Source of the DNA: Pleodorina starrii
Taxonomy: Eukaryota; Chlorophyta; Chlorophyceae; Chlamydomonadales; Volvocaceae
Direction: 5' to 3'
Length of the DNA stretch: 64,000 bases
Assembly: GCA_030267565.1 (NCBI GenBank)
Contig: BRXU01000013.1
Location: 1,652,001-1,716,000, forward strand
Part shown: piece by piece, positions 36,401 through 48,470 of the stretch
Numbering within the stretch: position 1 is the first letter of the stretch
Layout: every line of letters starts with the position of its first letter
The notes under the pieces: model-generated
What the model was told of the DNA's origin: nothing
The model's input: the letters and a program-made list of their open reading frames with translations, nothing else
The model's database searches: none
Made by a program: the position numbers and the translations under genes

Positions 36401-36542
36401 TCTATCCCCCTTAGGTGCTCACAGTGCTCACAGCTTGGTAACTTCAAGCGAGCAGCGTAGCACTTGTTGACGGATCGTCCCGGTTCCGCGGTTCAGGCTT
36501 GACCTTGGCCGGCAAACGCGCTCTTCATCCGCAAAGGCAGTC
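33468..36542. other. Divergent intergenic region between kinase and KH gene
   Basis: This stretch should hold both promoters. AT-rich segments occur near 33960-34010. One coding-like fragment is listed separately at 34269-34406. Otherwise I see no gene or recognisable element. Confidence 0.5.
34269..34406 (+). pseudogene. Isolated coding-like fragment, unidentified
   Basis: The frame reads about 45 codons to TAA and looks protein-like (VIFLPDKQIDDALGVPILSV, then DNFFCDPSDN). It has no good start codon and no partner exons that I can place. It may be a decayed copy of a gene or one exon of an unrecognised gene; the product is unknown. Confidence 0.2.
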
Positions 36543-39500
36543 ATGAAACGCAAGGCTGACAACCCAGACTTTGGACCTCCCGGAGGCGGACGAGGCGGCC
36601 GGGGCAGAGGGTAAACGCTCTGCAGTGCACTTCACACAACAGCCGGGCGCACGTGATACCAGTAAACTTGCGTTATGTCAAGAAATGAAAGGACAAGTCT
36701 GCCCCTTCGTTTCGTGCAGACCACCACGTTACGGACCAGGCCCAGGCTTCGGCGGCCCGCCTCCACATCGGGGCCCATATGAACCCGATATGATGCATGG
36801 TACGCGAGATAGCTAACAAACACTGGGCGTGCGGCGTTGAAGAGTGATTTACGCAAGCCCCACACTTCGTTAAGTTTGGTCGCCGAGCTGAGACACCTTC
36901 CTAGGATGGTTACTGAAGCGTGCTGCATATCCGCGGTGGTATCCAGAGTATCTTGTGATCACAGAACTCGACCAGGCCTCGCGCTTTGGGTATGGGTTGT
37001 TTCTCAGGCAGCAAGTTTGCACGGGTTCTTTCCACCTCCCTGCTGCAGGCCCTCCCCCGCGCGGCATGGGCCCCCCGGGCCCTGGTGGCGGCATACCCCC
37101 GCCCGCGGCTGTGGGACCGCTCCCCGACGAGCCGATCATGCTGCAGGAGGTGATCCTTAATAAGCGCCTCGCAGGCGTGCTCATCGGAACAGGCGGCAGC
37201 AACGTCTCCATTGTAAGTCCCCGTTTGAACCCTATGCCCCAACTAGTGGCGTGCACTGCGTGCATGCCTGGAGAGGAGCAACCATCGTGCACCAAAGCAG
37301 GGTAGTTGGAAAGCGATCTGGACCGTGTGGTTGGCTGGGAGCTCTCTGAGGGTCTCGCAATCCAACATTGCCGCAGGTCCGCCGTGAGTCGCGATGCAAG
37401 GTGCACGTGTCGGAGGTCCGGGGTCCGGACCAGACACAGACCGTCGAACTGACTGGCACAGAGAAGCAGGTGCGTGCGCGCTCGGGCGTCTGCAGGCGCT
37501 CACCATCCCGTCAACACGCACACCACATTGCCATCTGTGCACGGGCAAAGGCCACTGGGACTTCGCTCCTTTGTAGTTGAAAGCAAGGGCGTGCCTGCCG
37601 GTGGATTCGGTGCAGCTCACTCTGCCGCCCGCTGCCACCGCCCACGGTGGTCTACGTTTTCCGCTGCCGGTTGATGCCTCAGCCATGCAACGCAGCCGGC
37701 GACGGCGCACCGCTGCAATCAAGCAAAACACCACCACTGAATGTCGCTTTGCCCGCGGCAGATTTCGTCAGCGGTTGCGTCCATTCGCCGCATCTTGAGT
37801 GAGTTTGACCCCGAGCACAAGGTCGACATCAAGCCCAGCGTGGAGACGACCGTGGAGATTTATCCGGAGATGGTGGGCTCCGTGCTGGGCAAGGCGGGCG
37901 CAACGATCAAGGTGATCCGCCAGAAGTCCGGAGCGCACGTCCGCGTGGAAGGTGAGAGGGCAAAGCGCAGTTGTTCGACGCGCGGCTATGGATCTTGTAT
38001 TCTTGTAGCTGTTGAAGCGGACTCCAGCCCCTCGGAAGAGAAGAGCCAGAGGGTCAGGAGACCGGGGATGATTTGTCATCATGTATGGTGCATTAGAAGC
38101 TCAGCGGGAGCTCCAGTTTTCTCGAGCCTTGCTCATGGCGAGAGCAATGCCGGCGTGGGGCAAGCATACCACGGTATCTTACAGCACTTGCGTACTCACC
38201 ACTTCTTCATGTTCTCACTTGGTAAACGCGCGACGATCTTGGACGAGCGCTGTACCGACACGTGCGTGGCATCCATCCGGATATACTGCTGCAGATCTTC
38301 AGCCCGGTGAGCGCATGCAGCTTGTTATGATCAGCGGCACCGTGGAGCAGGTCAAGGCGGCTTACGCGGAGGTGGGTTGAGTGGATATCGCCAGAACCGG
38401 CTACTTGAGGTGTCGGCTTGGTCGTCGCGGTGGCTAATTCAACATGCGGCTCTTCGTGAATTTGAACCGTGGCGGGCCTGGTGGCCGCGCGGTGAAAGAC
38501 GTCCATACCCGCATGGGAGGCGTGTCCATGCGCAAAGAAGTGTGTGTGGTTGGGGCACTGGTATCCAGACTCTAGAAGAGTAGAGCCGACGAGCCAGCGG
38601 GGCGTGCACTGCACCGGAGGCGACCAGGGCAGCCGAGGCGCCCATCTAGACCAAGAAGAGTGTCAGACTCGACCTCCGGGGGCAGATACGGTGTTGCATT
38701 TACAGTATTACAGAAGACCGCTTGTTTATATGTTAGGGATTGTCAATGGCGTCATCCGCGCGTTGGCCCACAGGTCAAGGGCATCATCGACCGGTTTGAT
38801 CCCGCCAAGGTCAAGGGCGGCTTCGCTGCCCCCATGATGCCGCCGCCGCGCGCGATGATGCCGCCACCGGGCCCTGGCGGGCGCTATGGACCTCCTGGCC
38901 ACGATGACCGGTACGGCCCTCCTGGGCCCGACCCGCGCCGCGGCCCCGCGCCGGAGTGGTACGACGACGGCTATGATTACCCGCCGAACCCGGAGGGCCC
39001 GTTTGGACCCATGGGTCGCATGGATGGCGGCCGGGGCCCGGCGCCGCGCGGCGGCGGTGGTCCGTACGGTCCTCGTGGCAGCCCGCCGCCAGGGGCTGGC
39101 GGCCGCTACGGTCCCACTGGTCCGGAGGTTGGGCCGGGCGGGCCCCGGGGCCCCGGCGGCTATGGTGGCGGCCCGGATGGCTACAGGGGCCCGGGAGGAG
39201 AGCCTTACGGCGGTGGTCCCGTCGGCGATCCCCGTATGGGCCCGGCGGGCAACGGTGAGATGCTTGCGCGGTGGCTTGTCCGTTCCTGCATGGGTTGTGA
39301 GCAAGATCCTTGGCTACCGAGCGTGCGTGCTGCGCCGAAGAGCTCATTGGACTTGCTATCAAGGAAAGGATGGAGAACGGTCATTGTCGCTACTGCCCTG
39401 CAAAATGCGCAGCGCACGCCCCGTGCGGCTTTTACCAAACTCAAACCTCGGGCATGCACCGGCTGCCACCTGCCTTGTTCTGTTTGCGCGCTGCTAGAAA

Positions 39501-41105
39501 GTCGCCGTCGCAATTGCGCTCACTTCCAGCCCCCGTTCGGTCCTACATCTCCACCCGCTCGTCGTTCGCTGCGCCTTCCGCAGGCGTGGCGCCGCAGCCC
39601 CAGCCGGCCCCCGCGCAGCCGGTGTACCAGGCGGCGCCCAGCCAGTATGGCCAGATGCCCCCACAGCAGCAGGCCCAGGCCCAGCCGGCTCCCCAAGTGG
39701 TTCAGGCAGCGGCGGGCGGCCAGCAGCAGGTTGGCCCAGTGGTGCTGATGCTGCAGCCCGATGGTACCTACAAGCCGGCGCAGGTGGTGCTCTACAACCC
39801 CGCCCAGGGCGGCCAGCTGCAGGCGGCGCAGGCCGTGGCGCAGCCGGCGGTGCAGCAGGTTACCATGGCGGCGGCGCCAGCGGCCGCGCAGGCGGCGGTG
39901 CAGGCTCAAGCGGTTCAGGTGGCGCCCGCTGCCGCAAGCGCGCCCGCGGGCCAGGTGGGTGAAGTGCTGACTCGGGTTTGGCGGAGTGGAGTGAGAAATG
40001 CGCGGGCTGCTGCGGGCGTTCCGGGGGGCATAGGCGTCCGCATGCTGAGGGGGCCATGTCGAGAGGTGACGTTGGGCCGATACGAAGGCAGCGTGCTGCA
40101 AGGTCCTCTTGACCGGGGATCCGAGTGGCGGAGAGCTGCATGCCAGGGACCAGCGCGGCATCGTGGCATTTACAATAATCCTTGCAACCGCCCCCGCTCC
40201 GCCCTTTCGTCAGTGATGGGAAGTTTTCTGCGCGAATTGCAGAGTGCACTGTGAGCACAGGAGCTGATCCGAACGATTGCAATCTGTACCTAGCCACAGA
40301 GCGCGGGTGCCCTCCCCTGCAGGTGGTATACGGCGGTGCGGGAGGCGCCGCCTTCGACTCAGGCGCTCTGACGCAGCTGTCGTCCTCCATCAATGCATAC
40401 GCCCAGCACACGCAGCAGCACACGCAGCAGCAGCACATGCAGCAGCACGCGCAGCAGCACGATACGCACGCAGCAGGCGCCGCCTCCGGCGCCGCAGCGG
40501 GCAACCCCGCGGGACAAGCGACTGCCGCCTCAGCTGCACCGGCGGCTGCGGCCGCCGCGCCGGTGACGTATGGCGTGTACGGCGCGCAGCAGTCGGCACA
40601 GCAGCAGCAACAGCAGCCCCAGGCCGCGCAGCAGCAGCAGGCCCAAGCGTCGGCTCAGGCGCAGCAGCCCGCGGCGGCGGTGACGGCGCCGTCGGCGTAC
40701 GGCGTGTACGGCCAGACTGTGGCGACTGCATCGATGTACCCGGGCATGGTGGGTGTTCCAGGGGGCTACACCATGACTCCGGAGCAAATGCAGGCTTACA
40801 TGCGGGGCCAGTTCGCGACGCAGCAACAGCAGCAAGCCGTGCATCAGGCCTACAACCCATATGCGGCGTACCCATATGCGCAAATGTACGCCCAGGCGCA
40901 GCAAACGCAGGCGGCGCAGCAGAAATCGGGACAGGGGGCTGAGGCAGCGGTCACAGGCCAGGGTTCGACGACGGGACAGCAGGCGGGGCAGCAGGGCGTC
41001 GCAATCAAGACGGAACAGGGTCAGCAGGCGCAAAGCGGAATGCAGCCGGCCCAGGGCCAGGCACAGCACCCTCAGTACACGTACCAATACAACACGGGCG
41101 CTTAG
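36543..41105 (+). CDS. Two-KH-domain RNA-binding protein with Gly/Pro- and Gln-rich tails
   Basis: Nine exons: 36543-36610, 36720-36799, 37049-37212, 37377-37469, 37762-37951, 38295-38371, 38774-39254, 39584-39954, 40323-41105. They sum to 2,307 nt, giving 768 residues. The N-terminus MKRKADNPDFGPPGG looks like a nuclear localisation signal followed by Arg-Gly and Pro-Gly repeats. KH1 has its GxxG loop at 96-99 (GTGG) and KH2 at 178-181 (GKAG, then ATIKVIRQKSGAHVRVE). Residues about 235-385 are Pro/Gly/Tyr-rich (YGPPG repeats); 385-768 are Ala/Gln-rich with His-Gln runs and YGVYG repeats, a prion-like composition. KH proteins of this kind (hnRNP K/PCBP style) bind single-stranded RNA or DNA in splicing, translation or mRNA stability. 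It is not a clear match to the three-KH/WW CHLAMY1 C1 subunit. A TGTAA lies 885 nt past the stop. Confidence 0.88.
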
Positions 41106-41989
41106 GTGCGTAACTGCGTACCAGCTGCTGCGCAGCTCGAGGAAGGTCAGCACCCAGTTTGTGCTGGGGCAGGGGGGTCCGGCGTGCAAAGCAATGCTGC
41201 CATGGTCTGCATGGTTTGGAAATGAGCAGCCGTTGCATGGGACAGGGCGGGTGCCTGCTAGGTCGCCGCCCCCTGAAGCTGAAGCAGCGTGGGCGAAAGC
41301 CAACTTATGCGCGGGGTTTTCTGAGGATCGAATCAGGCTAGACGGATGCGCAAGTGGACAAGCAAGCCCAGCAACCGAAGCATGATGCATACAACCCGGC
41401 AAGTTGCGCAAAGCGCGAAAGCAATTTGTGCTGGACGCAAGGCATGGGCTGTGCGCTGAAAGCATCTGCTTGTTGGCATGCGTGGAAGGTTTGGTTTAAA
41501 GCTCGAGGAGATGGATGCGATAGGTGCGTGTTGATGGAGGGAAAGAAGTCTCTCCAGCAAGTGTTTTCCAAGGGCGCCGGACTTGCTCCGCACTGCAACC
41601 ATAAACTGCTGTACCGGCGGTGAAATTTGCGCCCCAAGTTTAACGTGCCACAACCATCAAGGCCTCGCGTTCTGAAGCTGCGGGCTATGAACTTGGGTAG
41701 GCTTTATTTTGATCTAGGCCTTCGTGTGGAGCCCTATCCTGGGCATGCGCTCGATATGGCCTTCGGCCTCCAGCAACTAAGCTGCAGTGATTGGGTTGTT
41801 TGCTTGCAGCCTTCCAACCCAGCGTGACCTTGATTAACGAAGTGAAACGTTAGGGGAGGGGCTCCAGGGCCGGTGGCTGTTTGGTTGGAGAAGGGCCAAG
41901 TGGAACTGGGCAACTGTCGTACAAAGAGTGTCACGCGTGCGTGTTGGGAAGCACCTGAAGCTGCAGATAGTCTTTCAGAAACGAGAACA

Positions 41990-41994
41990 TGTAA
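41990..41994 (+). terminator. Candidate polyadenylation signal TGTAA of the KH gene
   Basis: First TGTAA after the KH gene stop, 885 nt downstream, implying a long 3' UTR. Confidence 0.5.
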
Positions 41995-43031
41995 CCGGAA
42001 TGGGGTTTCCTCACTCGGGGAACGTGGCGAAGGTCGGGGTTATTCTAATGCAAACACTGTTCATTGCACATGATCGAAACAGATTGTGAACGGTATACGG
42101 TCAACAGCAGCACGATCGACGAACCAAGAAACATGGAAGGCTCCCTAACAATGAAGTAAGGATCAGGGGTCCACACCGCAGGTCAACATCTACACCAGGA
42201 GATCGGCGCCAAGGGAACCCACTCAAGTCGAGGAAGGACCTAGTCCTTGGCCTCAGTAATGAACAAACTTCACACTCGGATATGATTTGCTGGCCGCCTT
42301 TGAACAACCGAACGTAGCCTCCTGGGCGCTGGTATGAACCGCAACATCTCGTGAGGCAACTTTGCTTGGCGCGATATGCGCGGCACGGGAAAAGTGTGCC
42401 CGTGTTCTGAGAAACTGGGCCGCTGCTGTGCGCAAATGCGCGCCCGCTGGCCCTTCGCATTTATAGCAGTCCCCTGCGTCAGCGCACGATCACGCGGCGT
42501 GCTAACAGGAACCTGTCAGCCAACATGGATGCGTGTCACCCAAAATTTGCGGATCATTGGTACAAATCCTATCTGAGGTCTTGCCAACCTTAGCATGGCT
42601 GTTCGCTACCTGAGCAGCTCTCATAAATGGCCGCGCAGAGTCACCATCCACTACCTATCAGTGTAACGTACTACACATAAAATGCAAGCCTGCGGAGTCT
42701 TAACCGGCATTCAGTAATCTCCCACCCGCCCAGACTGAAATAAATGCCACCCACCCAAGATCTCGAGGACTCCTACAACCGAAACACCCGACACGAGTTG
42801 GAGCGGGCTTGACAATCATTCACAGCGCCCATGCAGTCAGCTATATGGTGAGGTAAGGCACGTGCCGATTGTGCAACCCACGGAATGAATCATACACCCA
42901 TACACCGGTGACTCCGTACTGGCGTGGCCATGTATTCTCGTCGTACTAACCACTAACGAGGCCCTTCTCCAGTCCCTCTGGAAGCCCCTGCTTTTACAGG
43001 CAGGCTTTCAGGTGTCCACGTCGAGGCTGGC
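41995..43031. other. Convergent intergenic region
   Basis: Between the KH gene and the small minus-strand gene. Open frames at 42100-42460 lack splice partners. A minus-strand TGTAA at 42994-42998 is only about 34 nt past the small gene's stop. Confidence 0.45.
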
Positions 43032-44236
43032 TTACTTCAGGTTGCGCCCGTCCGTGAGCGTCTGCCCCAAGCCCCGGCGTGGCAACGTGGGCGCTAGCCC
43101 GAAGCCGCCCGTGGTGACGTCTGGGTGATACGCCGGCTTGCCCCCAGGGCAGCCTTGCGGGATGAAGAGGCCGATGCGGTCGGCGTGTGCCTGGTCTGAC
43201 GTGTACGTGCCCAGCATCCGCATGGCCTGTAAGACGGATTGAACGAGTCGGTTTGAATCGCGCATACTTGGGGATTCGCTAGTCACGCATGCCCGTTGAG
43301 ACTTGCCTGGTTGGTGGTTTCAGTCTCGGGCCGGATCTGGGTCATGAAGTCCAGCGGATACGCCTTCTTGAAGCGCCCCGCGGTGATCTTGTGCTGATCC
43401 TCGATCGGCGTGCCGTGCTGGTAAAGTCCAGCCTTGAAGCTGCGCGTTCCAAGGTGCATGTAAAGCTTTGTCCAAGACGATCCGTCCTGAAGGAGACTCG
43501 CCAGCAGAGCAAACGGGGCCCAGCATTGAGGCTCCGGTGACTCCCCACCCACCTGTTGTGTGTATACTGAGCTGGACAGGTGTTGCTGTCGAACCTGCAA
43601 AGCGCCATGAGCACTTCTTGGTCTAGTCCAGCGACAAGCGCAGTACCGCTGCTACGGCGAATTGTTCTTCCGGTGGGCATTCAGAAATAGGACACGGTGC
43701 CCCTAGTAGCCAGCTGTATGCCATGTCACAGATTCCGATGGAGTTTAACTTACCCGCTGTTCTTATAAGTGTAGCCTACTTGCGCTTGACCGTCCTGTTG
43801 TGGGGGCATATGACGGTGCAAGAGCACCAGGGGCTCAAGCGGCGCGAAACTTACGGGTGGGGTAGGCCCTCTATGGCCTCCCTGTCGCAACCTAGTATTA
43901 TGGCTGATGAAGGCAGCAATTTTGCATGCCACAAACCCAAGTATATAGCAATAGCTGATTTCCCCTGCTTGTTTCTTACACATGACGCACCTGGAACGGA
44001 GGAATCCTGCGGGCCGAGTCCTGACGCACTGACGCATCCCCAGTGAGTCGCGTCCACACATCAGAGCCTTGTTGTGTTGAGTAAAGCCTGAGGCCGTAGG
44101 CGACGTTGGTAAGAACCATCCTAGTCTAACCCATCGACAGAGTAGCGACGGACCTGTTGTACTTGAATGCATCTTCATTTGCCAGGTTGAGACGATCACG
44201 GTAGCTGTTAGTCGATGGATACACCGGGTTGGCCAT
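43032..44236 (-). CDS. Small conserved-looking protein of unknown function, with in-frame TAG
   Basis: Four exons: 44236-43991, 43594-43553, 43486-43307, 43226-43032 (stop TAA). They total 663 nt, about 220 codons. It starts MANPVYPSTNSYRDRLNLA and ends LGQTLTDGRNLK. Later blocks look like a compact folded protein (GSSWTKLYMHLGTRSFKAGL; AYPLDFMTQIRPETETTNQ; MLGTYTSDQAHADRIGLFIP). I do not recognise the family; small ciliary proteins have a similar Tyr/Pro/Gly-rich look, but that is only an impression. Codon 38 is TAG, after SVATLSMG, and coding quality resumes in the same frame right after it (TRMVLTNVAYGLRLYS). A 33-nt GT...AG segment spans the TAG and could be removed without changing frame. 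Intron 3 is GC-AG with donor CAG|GCAAGT. It may be a functional gene, a polymorphic null allele or a young pseudogene. Confidence 0.55.
43227..43306 (-). other. GC-AG intron of the small unknown gene
   Basis: Donor CAACCAG|GCAAGT matches the consensus for GC donors exactly; acceptor TTACAG|GCC. It is phase 0 and 80 nt long. Confidence 0.65.
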
Positions 44237-45613
44237 TTTGGAAGGGTTAGACTGCAAACAATGCACTGTAAGCTCGGGGCTCTCACAGGCAGACTAAGAA
44301 ACACTCTAGCTCCACAAGCTAATATGCAAAGGGCTTCGCGTGCTGGAGAAACTTATGCTGCCTCTAAGCGTCGGTACGAGCAGGTACGACGCACTATCAT
44401 AGCAGCTTCAGGCCATCACGACTGCGCATAATGAAATACATGTATATTTATTTCAACAAAATTTACGAGCCTGGAGCAATGGGGCTGGGCAATGTTGCAG
44501 GTTTTGGCCTAAGTCAGGCGCGCGATGGAAGCGAACGAGGTATTACAAGTAGTATCACGGACCCAACATGTCGCCATAAGTGCGCAAGTCGGGTCTGCTT
44601 CCTACCTTTTTAATTGCGATAATTACAGGGGGTACCAGCTTCATACTGGTCGTTAGCCGTACCGGGCTGAACGATAAGTTCAACCTACCCCAGGGGCATG
44701 CCCAGCACAGAGCCAGAGCAGGAAGCCATGCCTACGGAAGGATAACCATGGGCAATCCCTGCCCAGCCTACAACACAAGTATTACCCAACTTCACTCACG
44801 GTCCTAGCTCTATGTGCCTTGTCGCCTCCCTGCCGTAATCGGGCCTGCATGCGACGTAGCACTCAGGTCCTCTCAGGTTGCGCTCGCAACGGCACGCAGA
44901 GTGCGCACACCTATGTCGCCTTGGCTACGCACATGCTTCAATCTCCTTGGCATCGCTCAATCCACCATGTGGTGCAATGCCGACATTTTCGGGACAACTG
45001 CTTCACTGAGATCATGGCCAGGTGCAATCGTGCAGCACCCGAGACGCCCCAGATTTGCCAGTTTCACAACTTCATATTGCACCTGCTTGACCGACCACGT
45101 GCCTGGTACCGCACTGATAGGGAACATGTTACGCGGGGGGGTACCCGTACGCCTGACGTGCCACGAGTCCCACGCCTGTCCGAACCGGGTGGGGGCCGAC
45201 AACGTCGTGTGCTCATGTCGGTGCGTGTTCGTGTTTTTCGCTGTCTTGTGTACACTCATCGTACCGTTTTTCGAAATGGGATCACCACAATCGGACCGGT
45301 TGTGGTACCGGTACTTGCCAGAACAACGGTCGGCCGTACAAAGGACGGAACGGAAGCAAGCCGCAGCCCAGTGACGTATCTGTCTTATGTTGTCTTTATG
45401 CCCTTTCTGCTACGGTTGATTTTTCCTTACTTTTTGTTCCTTTTGCTTGACTGAGGCGGTTCATGAGCCTTCGGGTTCGTTTGAACCGTACGAGCTCACT
45501 GAAGCTTGTAACATCATCAGCCCAGTGCTTGATAATTTAAGGCAATTGCATAGATTCCCGCCTTCTTGTCATAAGCGCATCTTTATGTTGTTGATTTCAG
45601 TCCCACCTTGAAG
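44237..45613. other. Divergent intergenic region before uS12m
   Basis: Presumed shared promoter region. An AT-rich patch occurs near 44430-44470. No coding chain is supported. Confidence 0.45.
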
Positions 45614-46754
45614 ATGGCGCACCAACTTGGAAAAACGTTGTGCTCCGCCCTTGTATCCTCGCTGAGGTCGCTATCGTCAGGCAGTCAGCTTGTCGGTAGC
45701 ACCAGGATCATACAAATCCTTGGTTCGCAAGTGGCAGGCTCGACAGCGCATCAGTCCTTGCAGACTAAAGCTTACAGCGGATCACTGGCATGGCTACGTT
45801 GCCTTGGAACAAGCGCAGCATGTCGCAGCTCTTTCGCGGCGAAGCGAAACTTCCACGTCCCGGCAGCTCACGCGAGCGGCTGCAGCACCCAGGGCGTAAA
45901 TGGCTGGCACAGCCGCTCCGTCCTGGGAATTGCATTTGCTTCTCGACTAGCATGGCAGCGGGCAGCCTGGCTGGGTGAGCAGCAAACGGCGTCGATGGCG
46001 ACCATGGGACAACTGCTGCGGGGGGCTCGCAAGGGCCCACCGAAGCGAAAGTGCAAGCTGCGACAACTTGACGGCAGCCCTTTTAAAAAGGGCATCTGCC
46101 TTCGGGTTTACACGATGACCCCCAAAAAGCCAAACTCGGCCAACCGCAAGGTCTGCAAAGTCCAGCTCACCAACGGCTTCAAGGCGCTGGCTTACATCCC
46201 AGGTGGGGAGGATTGGAGGTTTTCCAACCCATGCGAATTCTAGTTTTGGAGCGGCTCTGGCCGCCTGCTTCCGGCTCTCCTTCCCTCCCTGTATGGACGA
46301 ACCCCTCATGCCCGTCTGCCTGTCCATCCTTCCATCCTCCCATGTCCATCCTCCCACCATTCCCTTCGTCCGCGCTGCCCGTCCACCTTCTTGTGCGCCC
46401 GGTGTTGGACCAAGGAGTGCTCGCTGCCACGCCTTTGCGCGCTCCCGCGGACTGGCGTGCCGTCATCATTCCCTCGCAGTCTCCCCCTCCTCCCCTCGCC
46501 CTCCTATTGCGGCCCCCCGTCTTGGTTATTGGAACACACGCCAACCGTCTTCAATCACCCTCCATCCGTGGCCTGCCCCAGGCGAGGGCCACAACCTGCA
46601 AGAACACAGCATGGTGATGCTGCGCGGCGGCCGCACACGCGATTTGCCAGGCGTTAGGCTGAAAGTCGTGCGCGGCCGCTATGACTGCGCTGGCGTGAAG
46701 GACCGAAAGAAGTCGCGGTCGCGGTACGGCACCAAACGGCCCAAGGCTGCGTAA
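45614..46754 (+). CDS. MRPS12: Mitochondrial small-subunit ribosomal protein uS12m
   Basis: Two exons, 45614-46202 and 46582-46754, encode 253 residues. The C-terminal ~126 residues, from [14 protein letters not shown] at 128, match bacterial S12 closely: [20 protein letters not shown] (decoding-centre loop), [36 protein letters not shown] and [20 protein letters not shown]12 sits at the decoding centre of the small subunit and monitors codon-anticodon fit. The first ~127 residues are Ser/Arg/Ala-rich, low in acidic residues and without homology, as expected for a mitochondrial presequence, although long. A plastid location is less likely because chloroplast S12 is plastid-encoded in green algae. 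A TGTAA lies 574 nt past the stop. Confidence 0.92.
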
Positions 46755-47327
46755 ACTTGGGACGGGGATGCCGCGCGAGCATGCGGGGAAGGGATGGGGG
46801 GGTTTACACAGGGGCATTGGTATGCCGGGGTTATGCCGGTTTAGCACGCCACGCAGCAACGCGGCGGCGATGCTGATACGCTGGCGGGTGATACAGTCGC
46901 TGGAGGTGCGGTTCTGCGCCGGGTTGGATTCCTGTCAGGATGGCATGGTAGGAGGCGCATGGCAGGGATGCTGATGCGAAGACTTGGGTGGGCGCAAGTG
47001 TCCGCGATGTGGCATTGGGTGTCATCGCGCTGCGGTCCTGGGGCAGGGCTATTGCTGCGACGCGGTGCTCCGAAAATCTTGATGGCTGCTAGAGCGAATG
47101 GCGACGTGCTGTTGGGTTTGATGTGCTGAGACTTTGAGGGCATGCGACATGATCCCGGCCCTCGGTACCGGGCGCATTCGCTGCACCAAGGGGCCCGATC
47201 GCCCCAAAGGCCTACAGCCTTCCAGGCGGGGGGCTGTGTATGTATGTTGTTGTGGCGGATTGACGGGTGGGGAGCGGCGGGGCATCAAGTTAGGAAGCTT
47301 CCCAGGCTATTGAAAGTGCATGCGACT

Positions 47328-47332
47328 TGTAA
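47328..47332 (+). terminator. Polyadenylation signal TGTAA of uS12m
   Basis: TGTAA 574 nt downstream of the uS12m stop codon. Confidence 0.5.
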
Positions 47333-47495
47333 ATCGCAGTAACAGGTTGACAGCTGGTCTCGCTTGCAGATTACCCGACTCGGCCTTGCAGCATCTCCCC
47401 CCTTACCACCTCAGCCGGCACGGCGAGGCGGCTAATTGACGCCGCCAAGGATCGATCCTTCTCCTCCCTTGGCCAACCGTCCTGCCTTGCAGCGC

Positions 47496-47500
47496 TTACA
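47496..47500 (-). terminator. Candidate polyadenylation signal TGTAA of the RJL GTPase gene
   Basis: TTACA on the plus strand, about 970 nt past the minus-strand GTPase stop. The two convergent signals are only ~165 bp apart. Confidence 0.35.
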
Positions 47501-48470
47501 ACCCATGCGACCTAACAACGCCCGACTCAGGGCCAGTGTCGCCGCGGCCGGAGGGGCAGAGGTACCCCAACTACGCTCGGTCTGCTGCAGCTACCGCTCT
47601 GCTCTAGGCCACTGCCAATACGCCATGGCCTATGTTCTCTGCTATGTACACAAGGAGGGTCTTGGGCGCTCCCTGTCCCTCGAGGCGATGACCTCCCCAC
47701 TGCCAACAAACACGAGGTGCCGGAGGCCAGTTGGAAGGCGCCCGCGCGGTGGCGGCGGTGCCCCTCCGTGTCCCTTCGCACAATCGGCGACCGGCTGCGC
47801 TTGGGCCACGCAACCGTGCCGATTCCTCTCCGCCTAATGCGGCACTTGTTGACCTATCGGTGGTTGCAGATCCTGCACCCTCTCATGGCAACCCGCTATG
47901 CTCGCTTACCACCCCTTGGCGCCGCCAGGGGTGCAGAGCGCCGCTCGCTGGCACGCGCCCGCCAGCTGCTCCCCTGCTGCGCAGCTACCAGTACGCCGGG
48001 AGGGCGAGGACAATCGCACCCTGGCGCCCGAGGGCCCGCCAGTGGCGCAAGCTGCACAAGACGCAAGCGAACCGCCTTGGGCAGCGCAGGCCCCAGCGCC
48101 GCTGTGGGCTATATATGCGGTGCCAGCCATGCCGCACTTCCAAAGCTGCTTCCGCTTCCACGCCTTCGGTGCCGCTGGCAGGCCGCATGGCCGCCTTAGC
48201 ACGCGCCGCCTTTCGCAGCTCCCTGTCGCGGCGCCCTTCAGCGGCACATCACTGTCTACTACCGAGCTAGCCTGCTGCGGTCCCCGCCGCCAGCCTTGCG
48301 CAGCCCCACCGAGGGCGCCTTCTATTCACGCCACCCCATGCCCGCCGCTACCGCTTCTCCACACCACCACCTCACGCTCCGGCGCTGCTGCCTCCTCACG
48401 CCGCCGCCGCCTCACGCCGCTGCTTCCTCACGCCTTGCCGCCGCCTCCGCGGCTTCCCTCATACGCCTCC

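Larger units (their letters stand above)
46755..48470. other. Convergent 3' UTRs of uS12m and the RJL GTPase gene
   Basis: Long open frames here (for example 47731-48270) arise from GC bias and have no domain. Near 48380-48480 a CCTCACGCC word recurs several times just beyond the GTPase stop. Confidence 0.5.

Noticed and set aside
42101..42460. Minus-strand frame with a GGYVRLFKG segment faintly like ribosomal protein bL17
   Set aside because: Match is too short, the rest has poor codon use and no other exon fits.
47731..48270. 180-codon plus-strand frame between uS12m and the GTPase
   Set aside because: Arg/Pro-rich composition typical of a GC-rich non-coding frame; lies in the convergent 3' UTR region.
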